Positions 1-5,875 are shown, counted from the first letter of the stretch. The stretch is 7,073 bases of DNA from Thermoflexales bacterium (GCA_015486785.1 WFQZ01000046.1:1-7073), one strand, 5' to 3'. Translations and numbers: made by a program. Notes: generated by a model not told the origin, from the sequence alone.

Positions 1-220
1 CCGCCGACTCAATGGCAACGTCGGTGCCGCTGCCGATGGCGATGCCTACGTCGGCGCGGGTCAAGGCCGGCGCACAAGGATCACAAAGTCGCCGAGCTGC
101 AAGCGCAAGGCAAACGGGTAGCGATGGTCGGCGATGGCGTGAACGATGCTCCGGCCTTGACCCGCGCCGACGTAGGCATCGCCATCGGCAGCGGCACCGA
201 CGTTGCCATTGAGTCGGCGG
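1..220. repeat. Perfect 70-bp inverted repeat (fold-back) at the window start
   Basis: Bases 1-70 are the exact reverse complement of 151-220, checked in seven 10-base blocks with no mismatch, and an 80-base spacer lies between the arms. Pairing stops at base 71, although 72-74 would pair again. The 151-220 arm is real ATPase coding sequence in the sense direction. The 1-70 arm is therefore antisense ATPase sequence placed where a different part of the gene should be. Its frame stays open by chance, which could mislead an annotator into extending the gene to base 1. This geometry is typical of template-switch chimeras from whole-genome amplification or of a misassembled contig end. A genuine inverted duplication is the less likely alternative. 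Confidence 0.95.
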
Positions 221-480
221 GGATCATCCTGGTGCGCTCCAATCCGCTGGACGTGGTCAAAATCTTCGAGCTGAGCCGGGCGACTTACCGCAAGATGATC
301 CAGAACCTGATTTGGGCCACCGGCTACAACGTGATCTCGCTGCCGCTGGCGGCGGGCGTGCTGGCCTCAAAGGGGATTTTGCTCTCCCCGGCGGTGGGCG
401 CACTGCTGATGTCGCTGAGCACGGTGATTGTGGCGTTCAACGCTCAATTGCTGCGGCGGGTGGACCTGGGGGCATCCTGA
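73..480 (+). CDS. copB: P1B-3 (CopB-type) copper/silver-translocating P-type ATPase, C-terminal fragment
   Basis: This is the last 135 or so residues of an ATP-driven metal exporter of the cytoplasmic membrane; full-length members have roughly 650-750 residues. The HKDHKVAELQAQGKR segment leads into the catalytic hinge motif GDGVNDAP (130-153), which coordinates Mg in the P domain. The last two membrane helices carry the full P1B-3 signatures: N-x5-GYN-x4-P at 304-345 and MSxSTxxVxxNA at 409-444. By family knowledge these residues line the metal site of CopB-type pumps, which usually handle Cu(II), Cu(I) or Ag(I). The stop is TGA at 478-480. The 5' part is missing because bases 1-70 are an inverted copy of the gene. 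Codons 67-72 read Pro-Ala where the family often has Pro-Glu before His-Lys, so true sequence may resume a few bases before 73. The 3' end overlaps the convergent EamA gene by 37 bases. Metal specificity is inferred from the signatures alone. Confidence 0.88.
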   Translation, partial: HKDHKVAELQAQGKRVAMVGDGVNDAPALTRADVGIAIGSGTDVAIESAGIILVRSNPLDVVKIFELSRATYRKMIQNLIWATGYNVISLPLAAGVLASKGILLSPAVGALLMSLSTVIVAFNAQLLRRVDLGAS

Positions 481-1367
481 TGGAAACCGAGCAACCGTTC
501 AACCTGCCGCTCCTGTGACGCGCCCCACTGCGCCAGCAACATTCCGCTCAGGATGGCGGCACTGCCCAGCCATTGGCGCGGCGTGAGTTGTTCGTCCAGC
601 AGCAACCAGCCGAAGGTGGCCGCGAATACGGACTCCCCGCTGAGGATGATCGCCGCGTGGGCCGGGCGGGTGTATCTTTGCCCCACCACTTGGACTGTGT
701 AGGCGAGTGCTGTGGAGAGCAATCCCACATAGCCGATGGCCGGAAGCGCGGCGGAGAGAGCCGTCAGGGTGGGGGACTCGCGCCAGATGATGAAGGGCAG
801 TCCCAACAGCACGCACGTGAAGTATTGTGTCATCGCCAGGCGGAGCGGATTACGCCCCGGCGCGAGTTTCCCCACGGCAATGACGTGCAGTGCCCAGAAG
901 AGTGCTCCGGCCAGTACCCAGCCGTCCCCCGGCGCAAGACGGGAGCCCCGCTGTATACTGAGCAGGAACAATCCCGCCGTTGCCAGCCCCGCGCCCAGCC
1001 AGATGCGCCAACCGATCCGCTCGCGCCAGCCTAAGGCCAGCAGCAGCGGCACGAGCACAACGTACAAGCCGGTGATAAAGCCCGCTTTCCCCGCACTGGT
1101 GTAGATCAATCCGATCTGCTGGAGCGTGGAGCCGCCGAAGAGTAGTCCGCCCAGCACGATGCCGTCCCACCAAGTGGCGGCTTGATCGCGGTGGCGTGCC
1201 CTCAGGACAAACGGCAGCAACACAAATCCGCCCAGCGCGAAGCGGGCCGCGTTGAAGGTGAACGGCCCGACCATCGTCATCCCCAGACGTTGCGCGACGA
1301 ATGCGCCGCCCCAGATGATGGCGACGAATAACAAGGCCAGGTCGGCCCACAGGTGCTTGGATTTCAT
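444..1367 (-). CDS. EamA-family (DMT superfamily) inner-membrane transporter
   Basis: A 307-residue, strongly hydrophobic protein with about ten predicted transmembrane segments in two EamA repeats, at residues ~7-138 and ~148-282. Typical family features are the first helix with IIWGGAFVAQR (residues 17-27) and the second-repeat PAHAAIILSGESVFAA stretch (235-250), followed by GWLLLDEQLTPRQWLG. Length is normal for the family (about 290-310). A charged tail of about 25 residues follows the last helix, and its codons overlap the end of the convergent ATPase gene. A Shine-Dalgarno sequence, AGGAAAGG, sits 8 nt before the ATG (1376-1383 on the plus strand) and supports the start. Members export or import small metabolites such as amino acids or nucleosides, and the substrate here cannot be read from the sequence. 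It is the last gene of the predicted operon, 51 nt after the endonuclease. Confidence 0.9.
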   Translation of the reverse strand: MKSKHLWADLALLFVAIIWGGAFVAQRLGMTMVGPFTFNAARFALGGFVLLPFVLRARHRDQAATWWDGIVLGGLLFGGSTLQQIGLIYTSAGKAGFITGLYVVLVPLLLALGWRERIGWRIWLGAGLATAGLFLLSIQRGSRLAPGDGWVLAGALFWALHVIAVGKLAPGRNPLRLAMTQYFTCVLLGLPFIIWRESPTLTALSAALPAIGYVGLLSTALAYTVQVVGQRYTRPAHAAIILSGESVFAATFGWLLLDEQLTPRQWLGSAAILSGMLLAQWGASQERQVERLLGFHQDAPRSTRRSN

Positions 1368-1418
1368 GCTTTTGACCTTTCCTCAGTGGCCTCCGCGCTT
1401 CTTGCGGTGAGACCCTCT

Positions 1419-2261
1419 TTATCCAAATCCATAAACGAAAGCGTCAAGGATGTACTTGCTTTTTTCCTTCCCGACAATGCGATACAGCTCAAGCAACTCG
1501 TTGTAGGTGCCGGGACCGCCGATCAGCGTCCAAAATTCTTGGGCAATCAGTACGCTACTATCGAACGGCATATACTGGCGCGGTATTGCCCAACGGTAAT
1601 GGCTGCGCTCTGCTCCGTAAGGATTGTAAGCCATTGCAAAGTAGGCTTGAACTTGGGGCCTGTTTTGTCCGCGCAGCAAATGGAAACGCAGTAGCCGCTG
1701 GGTGACTTCTAAACACTGCCCCTTGTTGGGTTTAGGAGATTTGATTTCAAAGAAAAGCTCGCGCCCGTCGTGGGTGAGGATGTATAAGTCGGCCCGCGAG
1801 GTGTGAATTTCCAAGTCATCAGCTCGTTGCGCTTGCAACACGCGCTCGGTCATCTGCGGCAGCGTGGGAAGTCCCGCCGATTCTTGGGGATTCCGGTCAT
1901 AAAGTGCAACTTGCCGTTCAATCTCGTTGAGTGCTGCGCGGCTCATTGGACCTTTGAGGTCGTATCCTCGTTCTGCATACTGATGATGATCTTGTGCTAT
2001 CAGACAGGCACATTCTTCAAAAGTTGTCCCCAGGCTGGTGCTAAAGCCCCGCTCGAAAGCGTTAAGGCGCATCACGGCTTGGGGGATGATTGCCGCGTGG
2101 AAAGGTTTTAGTCGCCCCGCCGATGATTGTTCCTGTAAGTAGGATGTGGTTGTTTCAAATACCGGGGCCTTGAAGTCACGGTAGTTTTGCACTTTGCTTT
2201 CGATGAACGCTTCCAAGTAAGCCTTGATCTTCTGTCTGGTAATAGCGTTGATGGCCGGCAT
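1419..2261 (-). CDS. TdeIII/MjaII-family type II restriction endonuclease
   Basis: A 280-residue predicted cytoplasmic nuclease. The central region carries a PD-(D/E)xK-type active site: Asp158 in ADLYIL, then Glu172 and Lys174 in FFEIKSPKPNKGQ, followed by CLEVTQRLLRF. This block, together with AYFAMAYNPYG (206-216) and FWTLIGGPGTYNELLELYR (243-261), is what I recognise as the TdeIII family. Characterised members (TdeIII, MjaII) cut GGNCC, so that site is predicted but not proven here. I chose the ATG at 2261 over the upstream ATG at 2285. It has a strong AGGAGAGG ribosome site, and the family start (I-x-x-ITRxKIKxYL) follows at once. The upstream start would add eight residues, lacks a Shine-Dalgarno and overlaps the methylase. 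Base composition looks lower in G+C than the flanking genes: 29 of 60 at 1441-1500 against 42 of 60 at 4261-4320. That fits horizontal acquisition. Confidence 0.9.
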   Translation of the reverse strand: MPAINAITRQKIKAYLEAFIESKVQNYRDFKAPVFETTTSYLQEQSSAGRLKPFHAAIIPQAVMRLNAFERGFSTSLGTTFEECACLIAQDHHQYAERGYDLKGPMSRAALNEIERQVALYDRNPQESAGLPTLPQMTERVLQAQRADDLEIHTSRADLYILTHDGRELFFEIKSPKPNKGQCLEVTQRLLRFHLLRGQNRPQVQAYFAMAYNPYGAERSHYRWAIPRQYMPFDSSVLIAQEFWTLIGGPGTYNELLELYRIVGKEKSKYILDAFVYGFG

Positions 2262-2263
2262 AT

Positions 2264-2271
2264 CCTCTCCT
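2264..2271 (-). promoter_or_regulatory. Ribosome binding site that decides the endonuclease start
   Basis: Read on the minus strand, AGGAGAGG precedes the ATG at 2261, with 5 nt between AGGAG and the start codon. The TAG stop of the upstream methylase (2270-2272) overlaps this site, so ribosomes ending the methylase are placed directly on the nuclease start. The alternative ATG at 2285 has no comparable purine-rich sequence. Confidence 0.7.
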
Positions 2272-3502
2272 ATCTCTTCCGCCATACAAAGATGGACTCG
2301 TAGAATTCACTGGCGCGACGCCCGGTGCGTCGGTTCACGTGGCGTTTGACGATTCCTTCTGTTTCCACGTCTAGCGCGGCGGCGATTTCATCGTACAGGT
2401 GATATTTATCTCCGGCCACGACGATCAGCCTGCCGCCGCGCGGCATTACGCGCAAGGCGTTGCGGAATACGGCGGTGATGCCTTCCTGGTAACGTTGCCG
2501 CGCTTTTTGACTCGCCCCATAGGCTGCCGCGCCGATTTCCTCTGTGCGTCGGTCTTGCAGCGCGAGTAGGTGGTAGGCGTATTCGTGTTGCCGGTGGTAG
2601 TCGATCAATCCAACGTAGGGCGGGCTGGTGATCACGCCGTCTATCGGCGGAAATTGGATGGTGCGGCTGTCCGCATGGTGGATGCTGATGCGAGCCGATG
2701 TGCGTTTGGGAGCAAACTCCCGAATGCGATCCAGTGAATTTTTGCTGTAGCGACGCAGAAATTTAAGAGCTTCTTGGACCGGATGACAGATTCTTGAATG
2801 TTTGTAGCACCAGTAAGGCGTGGTCTGGGGCTTCTTGGGGAAGTCAAGGTCAAAGTGTGTGGTCAGCCGGGCGGAGCGTGCCGCACGTGATAAGATAATG
2901 CGCAGGAGATTCTTGTAGCGGTAATCCCCGGTTTCCAAATAGTGGCGGTAGGTCAATAGTTCCCGCCGCGCTTGCGGTGCATACCAGTTCAGCAAGTAGG
3001 GATCATCGGTTTGTGCGTAAGGTGCTTCTGCGGGTGCATCTTGCCACAGGGTGAGCTGACTTTGCCGGTGCTGGACGGCGTCTTGCGTTTTTTTCAGCAC
3101 CGCCCACACTTCGGACTCGGCTTCTTCTAGTTGATAGGGCGTGGTCTTGACATCGCAGAGCATCACGTTGAACGCGGAAATATCGCAGCCGATAGCATTG
3201 ATCCCTAATTCGTTGGCCTGAACCAAGGTCGTGCCGGAGCCGCAGAAGGGATCAAGGACCGTTTGTCCAGGGGCGAAGTATTTGCGCAGGAAGATTTCCA
3301 CCAACTGCGGGACGAATTTGCCCAGGTAGGGATGCAGACCATGCACGTGCTTGGTGCGCAACCGCTGGGGCAGGTCCCGCTCGCGCCAGTTGAGGTTCAA
3401 GCTGCTCAGCGGAGTGTCCGGCGTCACGCTGGCCGGGTCTGTGGGGACTGTGCCTTCGTACACCCCGACCCGTTTTTCTTCGTTCGTGAGCTGTAGGGTC
3501 AT
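2270..3502 (-). CDS. Type II DNA amino-methyltransferase (probably N4-cytosine), partner of the endonuclease
   Basis: A 410-residue SAM-dependent DNA methyltransferase. Motif I is LDPFCGSGTT (residues 83-92), which binds SAM; a motif II-like GCDIS follows at 105-109. The catalytic motif IV is TSPPYVG at 292-298. The HPYLGKFVPQLVEIFL stretch (57-72) just before motif I resembles motif X. The order X, I, long variable region (~120-285, the probable target recognition domain), then IV is that of an alpha-class amino-methyltransferase. A TSPPY rather than DPPY motif favours N4-cytosine over N6-adenine. With a TdeIII-type nuclease directly downstream, it should protect GGNCC sites, which is inferred from family knowledge. 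The start lies 4 nt after the stop of the DUF2142 gene with only a weak GGGATGAG ribosome site, suggesting translational coupling. Being ahead of the nuclease, it would protect the host before cutting activity appears. Confidence 0.92.
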   Translation of the reverse strand: MTLQLTNEEKRVGVYEGTVPTDPASVTPDTPLSSLNLNWRERDLPQRLRTKHVHGLHPYLGKFVPQLVEIFLRKYFAPGQTVLDPFCGSGTTLVQANELGINAIGCDISAFNVMLCDVKTTPYQLEEAESEVWAVLKKTQDAVQHRQSQLTLWQDAPAEAPYAQTDDPYLLNWYAPQARRELLTYRHYLETGDYRYKNLLRIILSRAARSARLTTHFDLDFPKKPQTTPYWCYKHSRICHPVQEALKFLRRYSKNSLDRIREFAPKRTSARISIHHADSRTIQFPPIDGVITSPPYVGLIDYHRQHEYAYHLLALQDRRTEEIGAAAYGASQKARQRYQEGITAVFRNALRVMPRGGRLIVVAGDKYHLYDEIAAALDVETEGIVKRHVNRRTGRRASEFYESIFVWRKR

Positions 3503-3506
3503 TTTC

Positions 3507-4961
3507 TCATCCCAACTGCGGCACGATGAACCAGAAGAGACTCACGCCGTCGAGGAGCAGCAGCGCGAGCAGCAGGGATGTGGCCAGCCAGGGTTGCCAT
3601 TGACGGGGCAGCGTTCCGGCGAGTATGACGCCGCCGGTTGCCAGGGCTAGAATCAGCGCGCCCCAGGCGTGCCCGGTGACCCCGGTGATGAGTGCCGCGC
3701 TTCCTAACAGGATCGCGGTGGACACGGCGGCCCGCCGCGCCGTCAGTTGCGCCAGCCCGCCGGCCATCAGCCAGCCGAACAGCGGCAGGGCGGTGAAAAG
3801 GTATCGTCCCTGGTGCTGGACGAAGGTCAGATTGTATCCCCCGTACATCGTGCCGCTGAGCAGAGCCAAGCTTCCCAGCAGCCACACGCGATCCCAATGT
3901 CGCGCGGTGTAACGAGGTGCGTACTTCACGCCGTGCCAGGCCGCGCCCCACAAGCCCACGGCGGTGAAGACCGCCAGCCCGAAGTAGATGCGGGCATCCA
4001 ACATCACGCCCATCCAGCCGAACTGCGCCCAGAAGGATTGGAAAGTGGTGCGTGCCGCATCAAGGAGGAACTGCCCCCAGCCGACTCGCGCCACCCAATC
4101 CACCGTGCGCGGCTGATTGACTACCACGGCGTTATGACGCAGCAATCCCAGCGCGTCCGGCCAACCGTAGACCAGCAGATCGCGCCCCCACCACAGCCCG
4201 CCGAGGAGCAGTCCCGGCCCCAGCAGCGGGAGCAACTCGCGCCAAGCGCGGCGGGCCGACCACGACTCGCGTCGTCCGCGCCGCCAGAGCACCACGAAGG
4301 TGAGCGGGAGTGCGCCATAGCCGGTGGTTTTGGTGAGCAGGATCGCGCCCAACGTCACGCCCAACGCCCACGGTGATGCTGCGCCTCGCAGATAGCGCAG
4401 CGCGAGCCACAACCACAGCCACAGCAAGCCCAGCATCAAGGCATCGTTGTTGATGCCCGCCGTGATCGCCACGAACTGCGGGATGAAAGCGATCAGCCCT
4501 GCGCCCAGCCAGGCCAACGATTGCCGCGTTGGGGGGAACACCTCCCGCAGCAGTTGCAGCATCAACCACACGGCGCACCCGCCTAAGGCCACGGTGAACA
4601 AGCGCACCGCGTACACGGTGACCGTTTGAGCGTGCGCCAAATGTTCCGCCGACCAGAAGACGGGGGCCGCCAGCAGATAGTAGAGCGGCGGTTGGTGATC
4701 CTCGTACTCCAGCGAGTCAATCGGCAGCGAAGCGGGGAAGTGCTCCGCAGTCAGCCGCTCCAAGTAGGCTTGGTCGTAATCCCCCGGCGACATCACCGGG
4801 AAACCCTCGCCCCGCGCCAGCGCACGGATGTAGTTGTAATGCGCCGGTTCATCCGGCACTTGCCATAGCGGCGTCCTCAGAGCGTATAGTCCGCCGATCA
4901 GCAAGTACGCCAGGATGAGTGCCCACGTGCGGCGGTTGTCTCGGCTGCGATATGCCATCAT
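3507..4961 (-). CDS. DUF2142-type polytopic membrane protein, probable GT-C glycosyltransferase
   Basis: A 484-residue protein with roughly ten or more hydrophobic segments. After the first helix (~12-28) comes a loop with an acidic pair in VPDEPAHYNYI (35-45), as in GT39/GT-C enzymes where acidic residues in the first extracytoplasmic loop are catalytic. Further conserved-looking blocks are EDHQPPLYYLL (87-97), GINND (169-173), LLTKTTGYG (208-216) and FVQHQGRYLF (380-389), all of which I associate with DUF2142. The family is thought to transfer sugars from polyprenyl-phosphate donors outside the membrane, so acceptor and sugar are unknown. The gene starts 3 nt after the hpt stop and ends 4 nt before the methylase start. 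Two consecutive ATG codons (4961 and 4958) are both possible starts, and no strong ribosome site is seen, consistent with coupling to hpt. Codon usage looks GC-rich. Confidence 0.8.
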   Translation of the reverse strand: MMAYRSRDNRRTWALILAYLLIGGLYALRTPLWQVPDEPAHYNYIRALARGEGFPVMSPGDYDQAYLERLTAEHFPASLPIDSLEYEDHQPPLYYLLAAPVFWSAEHLAHAQTVTVYAVRLFTVALGGCAVWLMLQLLREVFPPTRQSLAWLGAGLIAFIPQFVAITAGINNDALMLGLLWLWLWLALRYLRGAASPWALGVTLGAILLTKTTGYGALPLTFVVLWRRGRRESWSARRAWRELLPLLGPGLLLGGLWWGRDLLVYGWPDALGLLRHNAVVVNQPRTVDWVARVGWGQFLLDAARTTFQSFWAQFGWMGVMLDARIYFGLAVFTAVGLWGAAWHGVKYAPRYTARHWDRVWLLGSLALLSGTMYGGYNLTFVQHQGRYLFTALPLFGWLMAGGLAQLTARRAAVSTAILLGSAALITGVTGHAWGALILALATGGVILAGTLPRQWQPWLATSLLLALLLLDGVSLFWFIVPQLG

Positions 4962-4964
4962 TGG

Positions 4965-5516
4965 CTAGATTCTTTGGTAGACTTCGGGCTTGAGCACGCC
5001 GATGTAAGGCACGTTGCGGTACTGCTCGGCGTAATCCATGCCGTAGCCCATAACGAATTCATCGGGAATCTCAAAGCCTACGAAATCCACCGGCACGTCA
5101 ATCCTGCGCCGACTGGGCTTGCTCAACAGCGCGGCCACGCGCACCGTGGCCGGATTGCGGGTGGCGAAGTTGCGTAGGATGTAATCCAACGTTGTGCCTG
5201 AGTCGACAATATCTTCCACGATGATCACATTGCGCCCCACGATGTTAGTTTCCAGGTCCAGCAGAATCCGCACCACGCCGCTGCTGGTGGTGCTCTTCCC
5301 GTAGCTGGAAATTTCCATAAAGTCAATCTCGTGCCGGAACGTCAGATGGCGGGTGAGATCGGCCATGAACATGTACGCGCCTTTGAGGATGCACACGAGC
5401 AAGGGGAGATCGTCGTCGCTGTATACGGTGTTCATCTCCTGACCCAGCTCCGCAATGCGGGCTTGCAAGTCGTCGGTTGTGATGAGTACCTTTTCAATAT
5501 CGTTGAATAAAGACAT
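4965..5516 (-). CDS. hpt: Hypoxanthine phosphoribosyltransferase
   Basis: A 183-residue cytosolic purine-salvage enzyme that joins hypoxanthine (and usually guanine) to PRPP, giving IMP or GMP and pyrophosphate. The PRPP-binding loop VEDIVDSGTT lies at 100-109. LKG (44-46) forms the PPi-binding cis-peptide loop, the purine-binding Lys is in LLSKPSRR (130-137), and the C-terminal DEFVMGYGMDY block (152-162) closes the active site. The length is normal for bacterial Hpt. AGGAGG at 5524-5529 (minus strand) lies 7 nt from the ATG and firmly sets the start. It is the first gene of the minus-strand operon, and its upstream region holds a candidate promoter beside a tandem-repeat block. In many bacteria hpt sits with tilS and ftsH, neither of which is present here. 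Confidence 0.97.
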   Translation of the reverse strand: MSLFNDIEKVLITTDDLQARIAELGQEMNTVYSDDDLPLLVCILKGAYMFMADLTRHLTFRHEIDFMEISSYGKSTTSSGVVRILLDLETNIVGRNVIIVEDIVDSGTTLDYILRNFATRNPATVRVAALLSKPSRRRIDVPVDFVGFEIPDEFVMGYGMDYAEQYRNVPYIGVLKPEVYQRI

Positions 5517-5555
5517 AAGGCAGCCTCCTAAGCTGTGGGTTTCTGAAGCCGCTCT

Positions 5556-5589
5556 ATTGTATCATAGCCTAGGGGGCGACGTGGCCCAA
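5556..5589 (-). promoter_or_regulatory. Candidate sigma70-type promoter for the hpt operon
   Basis: On the minus strand TTGGGC (5584-5589) and TATGAT (5561-5566) are separated by 17 nt. The -10 matches the consensus at 5 of 6 positions; the -35 matches only at TTG. An overlapping TACAAT at 5556-5561 is an alternative -10. The -35 abuts the first 22-bp tandem repeat, so any protein bound to the repeats would contact this promoter. Predicted by eye only. Confidence 0.4.
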
Positions 5590-5721
5590 AAGTTACGCCG
5601 AGACTTTCACAAAGTTACGCCGAGACTTTCGCAAGATCACGCCGAGACTTTCACAAAGTTACGCCGAGACTTTCGCAAAGTTACGCCGAGACTTTCACAA
5701 GATCACGCCGAGACTTTTCAA
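5590..5721. repeat. Six tandem copies of a 22-bp repeat
   Basis: Units start at 5590, 5612, 5634, 5656, 5678 and 5700. All six share the 13-base core ACGCCGAGACTTT. Unit heads follow the pattern AAGTT, AAGTT, AGATC, AAGTT, AAGTT, AGATC, giving a 66-bp higher-order period. Tails vary between CACA and CGCA, with the last unit degenerate. Where the head is AAGTT, AAAGT and ACTTT can pair as a small 5-bp stem around a 9-nt loop. A 22-bp spacing is close to two helical turns, so the units would face the same side of the DNA. No spacers of unique sequence are present, so this is not a CRISPR array. Confidence 0.97.
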
Positions 5722-5753
5722 GCTGCGACGCACTTCCAAAGTGCGTCGCAGCT
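5721..5753. repeat. Perfect 15-bp-stem hairpin (inverted repeat)
   Basis: AGCTGCGACGCACTT (5721-5735), a three-base loop CCA, then AAGTGCGTCGCAGCT (5739-5753) make a perfect stem. It directly follows the sixth 22-bp unit. Neither side continues into a T-run, so it is not a canonical Rho-independent terminator. It could still block read-through between the two divergent operons or be a protein-binding palindrome. The right arm contributes the first copy of the next repeat family. Confidence 0.95.
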
Positions 5754-5801
5754 AAACACTAAGGCATCGCAGCTAAACAGCTAAAGCGTCGCAGCTAAAC
5801 A
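5743..5801 (+). repeat. Three copies of a second short direct repeat, 21-22 bp apart
   Basis: The 16-base unit GCGTCGCAGCTAAACA occurs at 5743-5758 and 5786-5801, and once with a single change (GCATCGCAG...) at 5764-5779. Spacings of 21 and 22 bp match the period of the neighbouring tandem array although the sequence is different. The left arm of the hairpin carries an inverted copy of the GCGTCGCAGCT part. Confidence 0.9.
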
Positions 5802-5804
5802 CGG

Positions 5805-5832
5805 TTGCTTGTTTTGTGGCTTAGACTATCAT
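5805..5832 (+). promoter_or_regulatory. Candidate sigma70-type promoter for the ubiA-like operon
   Basis: TTGCTT (5805-5810), a 16-nt spacer and TATCAT (5827-5832) form a weak-to-moderate promoter; the -10 matches the consensus at 5 of 6 positions. It begins immediately after the last copy of the second repeat and would give a leader of roughly 50 nt before the ATG at 5888. Predicted by eye only. Confidence 0.35.
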
Positions 5833-5845
5833 ACGCCCGTTTCCG

Positions 5846-5864
5846 GCGGCCCGAACAGGGCCGC
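5846..5864 (+). other. Small GC-rich hairpin in the ubiA-like leader
   Basis: GCGGCCC (5846-5852), loop GAACA, GGGCCGC (5858-5864) form a perfect 7-bp stem that ends 11 nt before the AGGAGG ribosome site. It may modulate translation or mRNA stability. No riboswitch class is recognisable, and there is no following T-run to make it a terminator. Confidence 0.55.
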
Positions 5865-5875
5865 GAGGTTGAGCG

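Larger units (their letters stand above)
444..5516 (-). other. Predicted five-gene operon: hpt, DUF2142 protein, methylase, nuclease, EamA transporter
   Basis: All five genes are on the minus strand. From first to last the intergenic gaps are 3 nt (hpt to the DUF2142 gene), 4 nt (to the methylase), 8 nt (to the nuclease at its preferred start) and 51 nt (to the transporter). I see no terminator hairpin or obvious promoter inside any of these gaps. A candidate promoter lies just upstream of hpt. Such spacing normally means one transcript with translational coupling. Internal promoters inside coding sequence cannot be excluded, particularly ahead of the restriction-modification pair. Confidence 0.7.

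Noticed and set aside
1..72. Reading the ATPase gene as open from base 1
   Set aside because: The frame has no stop, but the residues are an antisense translation of 151-220 (Arg/Cys-rich and unlike the family), so this part is not treated as coding.
573..1034. A 153-codon plus-strand frame opposite the EamA gene
   Set aside because: It is antisense to a complete ten-helix transporter gene, and its composition (Gln/Arg/Glu/Pro-rich) is typical of a shadow frame.
3747..4376. A 209-codon plus-strand frame opposite the DUF2142 gene
   Set aside because: It is rich in Gln, Arg, Pro and His, has no recognisable motif, and is fully antisense to a well-supported membrane protein gene. It is a shadow frame of GC-rich coding DNA.
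5721..5753. Rho-independent terminator
   Set aside because: The stem is strong, but no T-run follows on either strand and no gene ends nearby; it lies between two divergent gene starts.
5455..5784. A 109-codon plus-strand frame with 22-residue repeats (KLRRDF, KVTPRL, DHAETF blocks)
   Set aside because: It begins antisense inside hpt, is created by the 22-bp tandem DNA repeats having a 66-bp superperiod, and has no ribosome site. It is best explained as a by-product of the repeats.
5590..5801. CRISPR array
   Set aside because: The units abut directly with no unique spacers, the unit is only 22 bp, and no cas gene is in the window.
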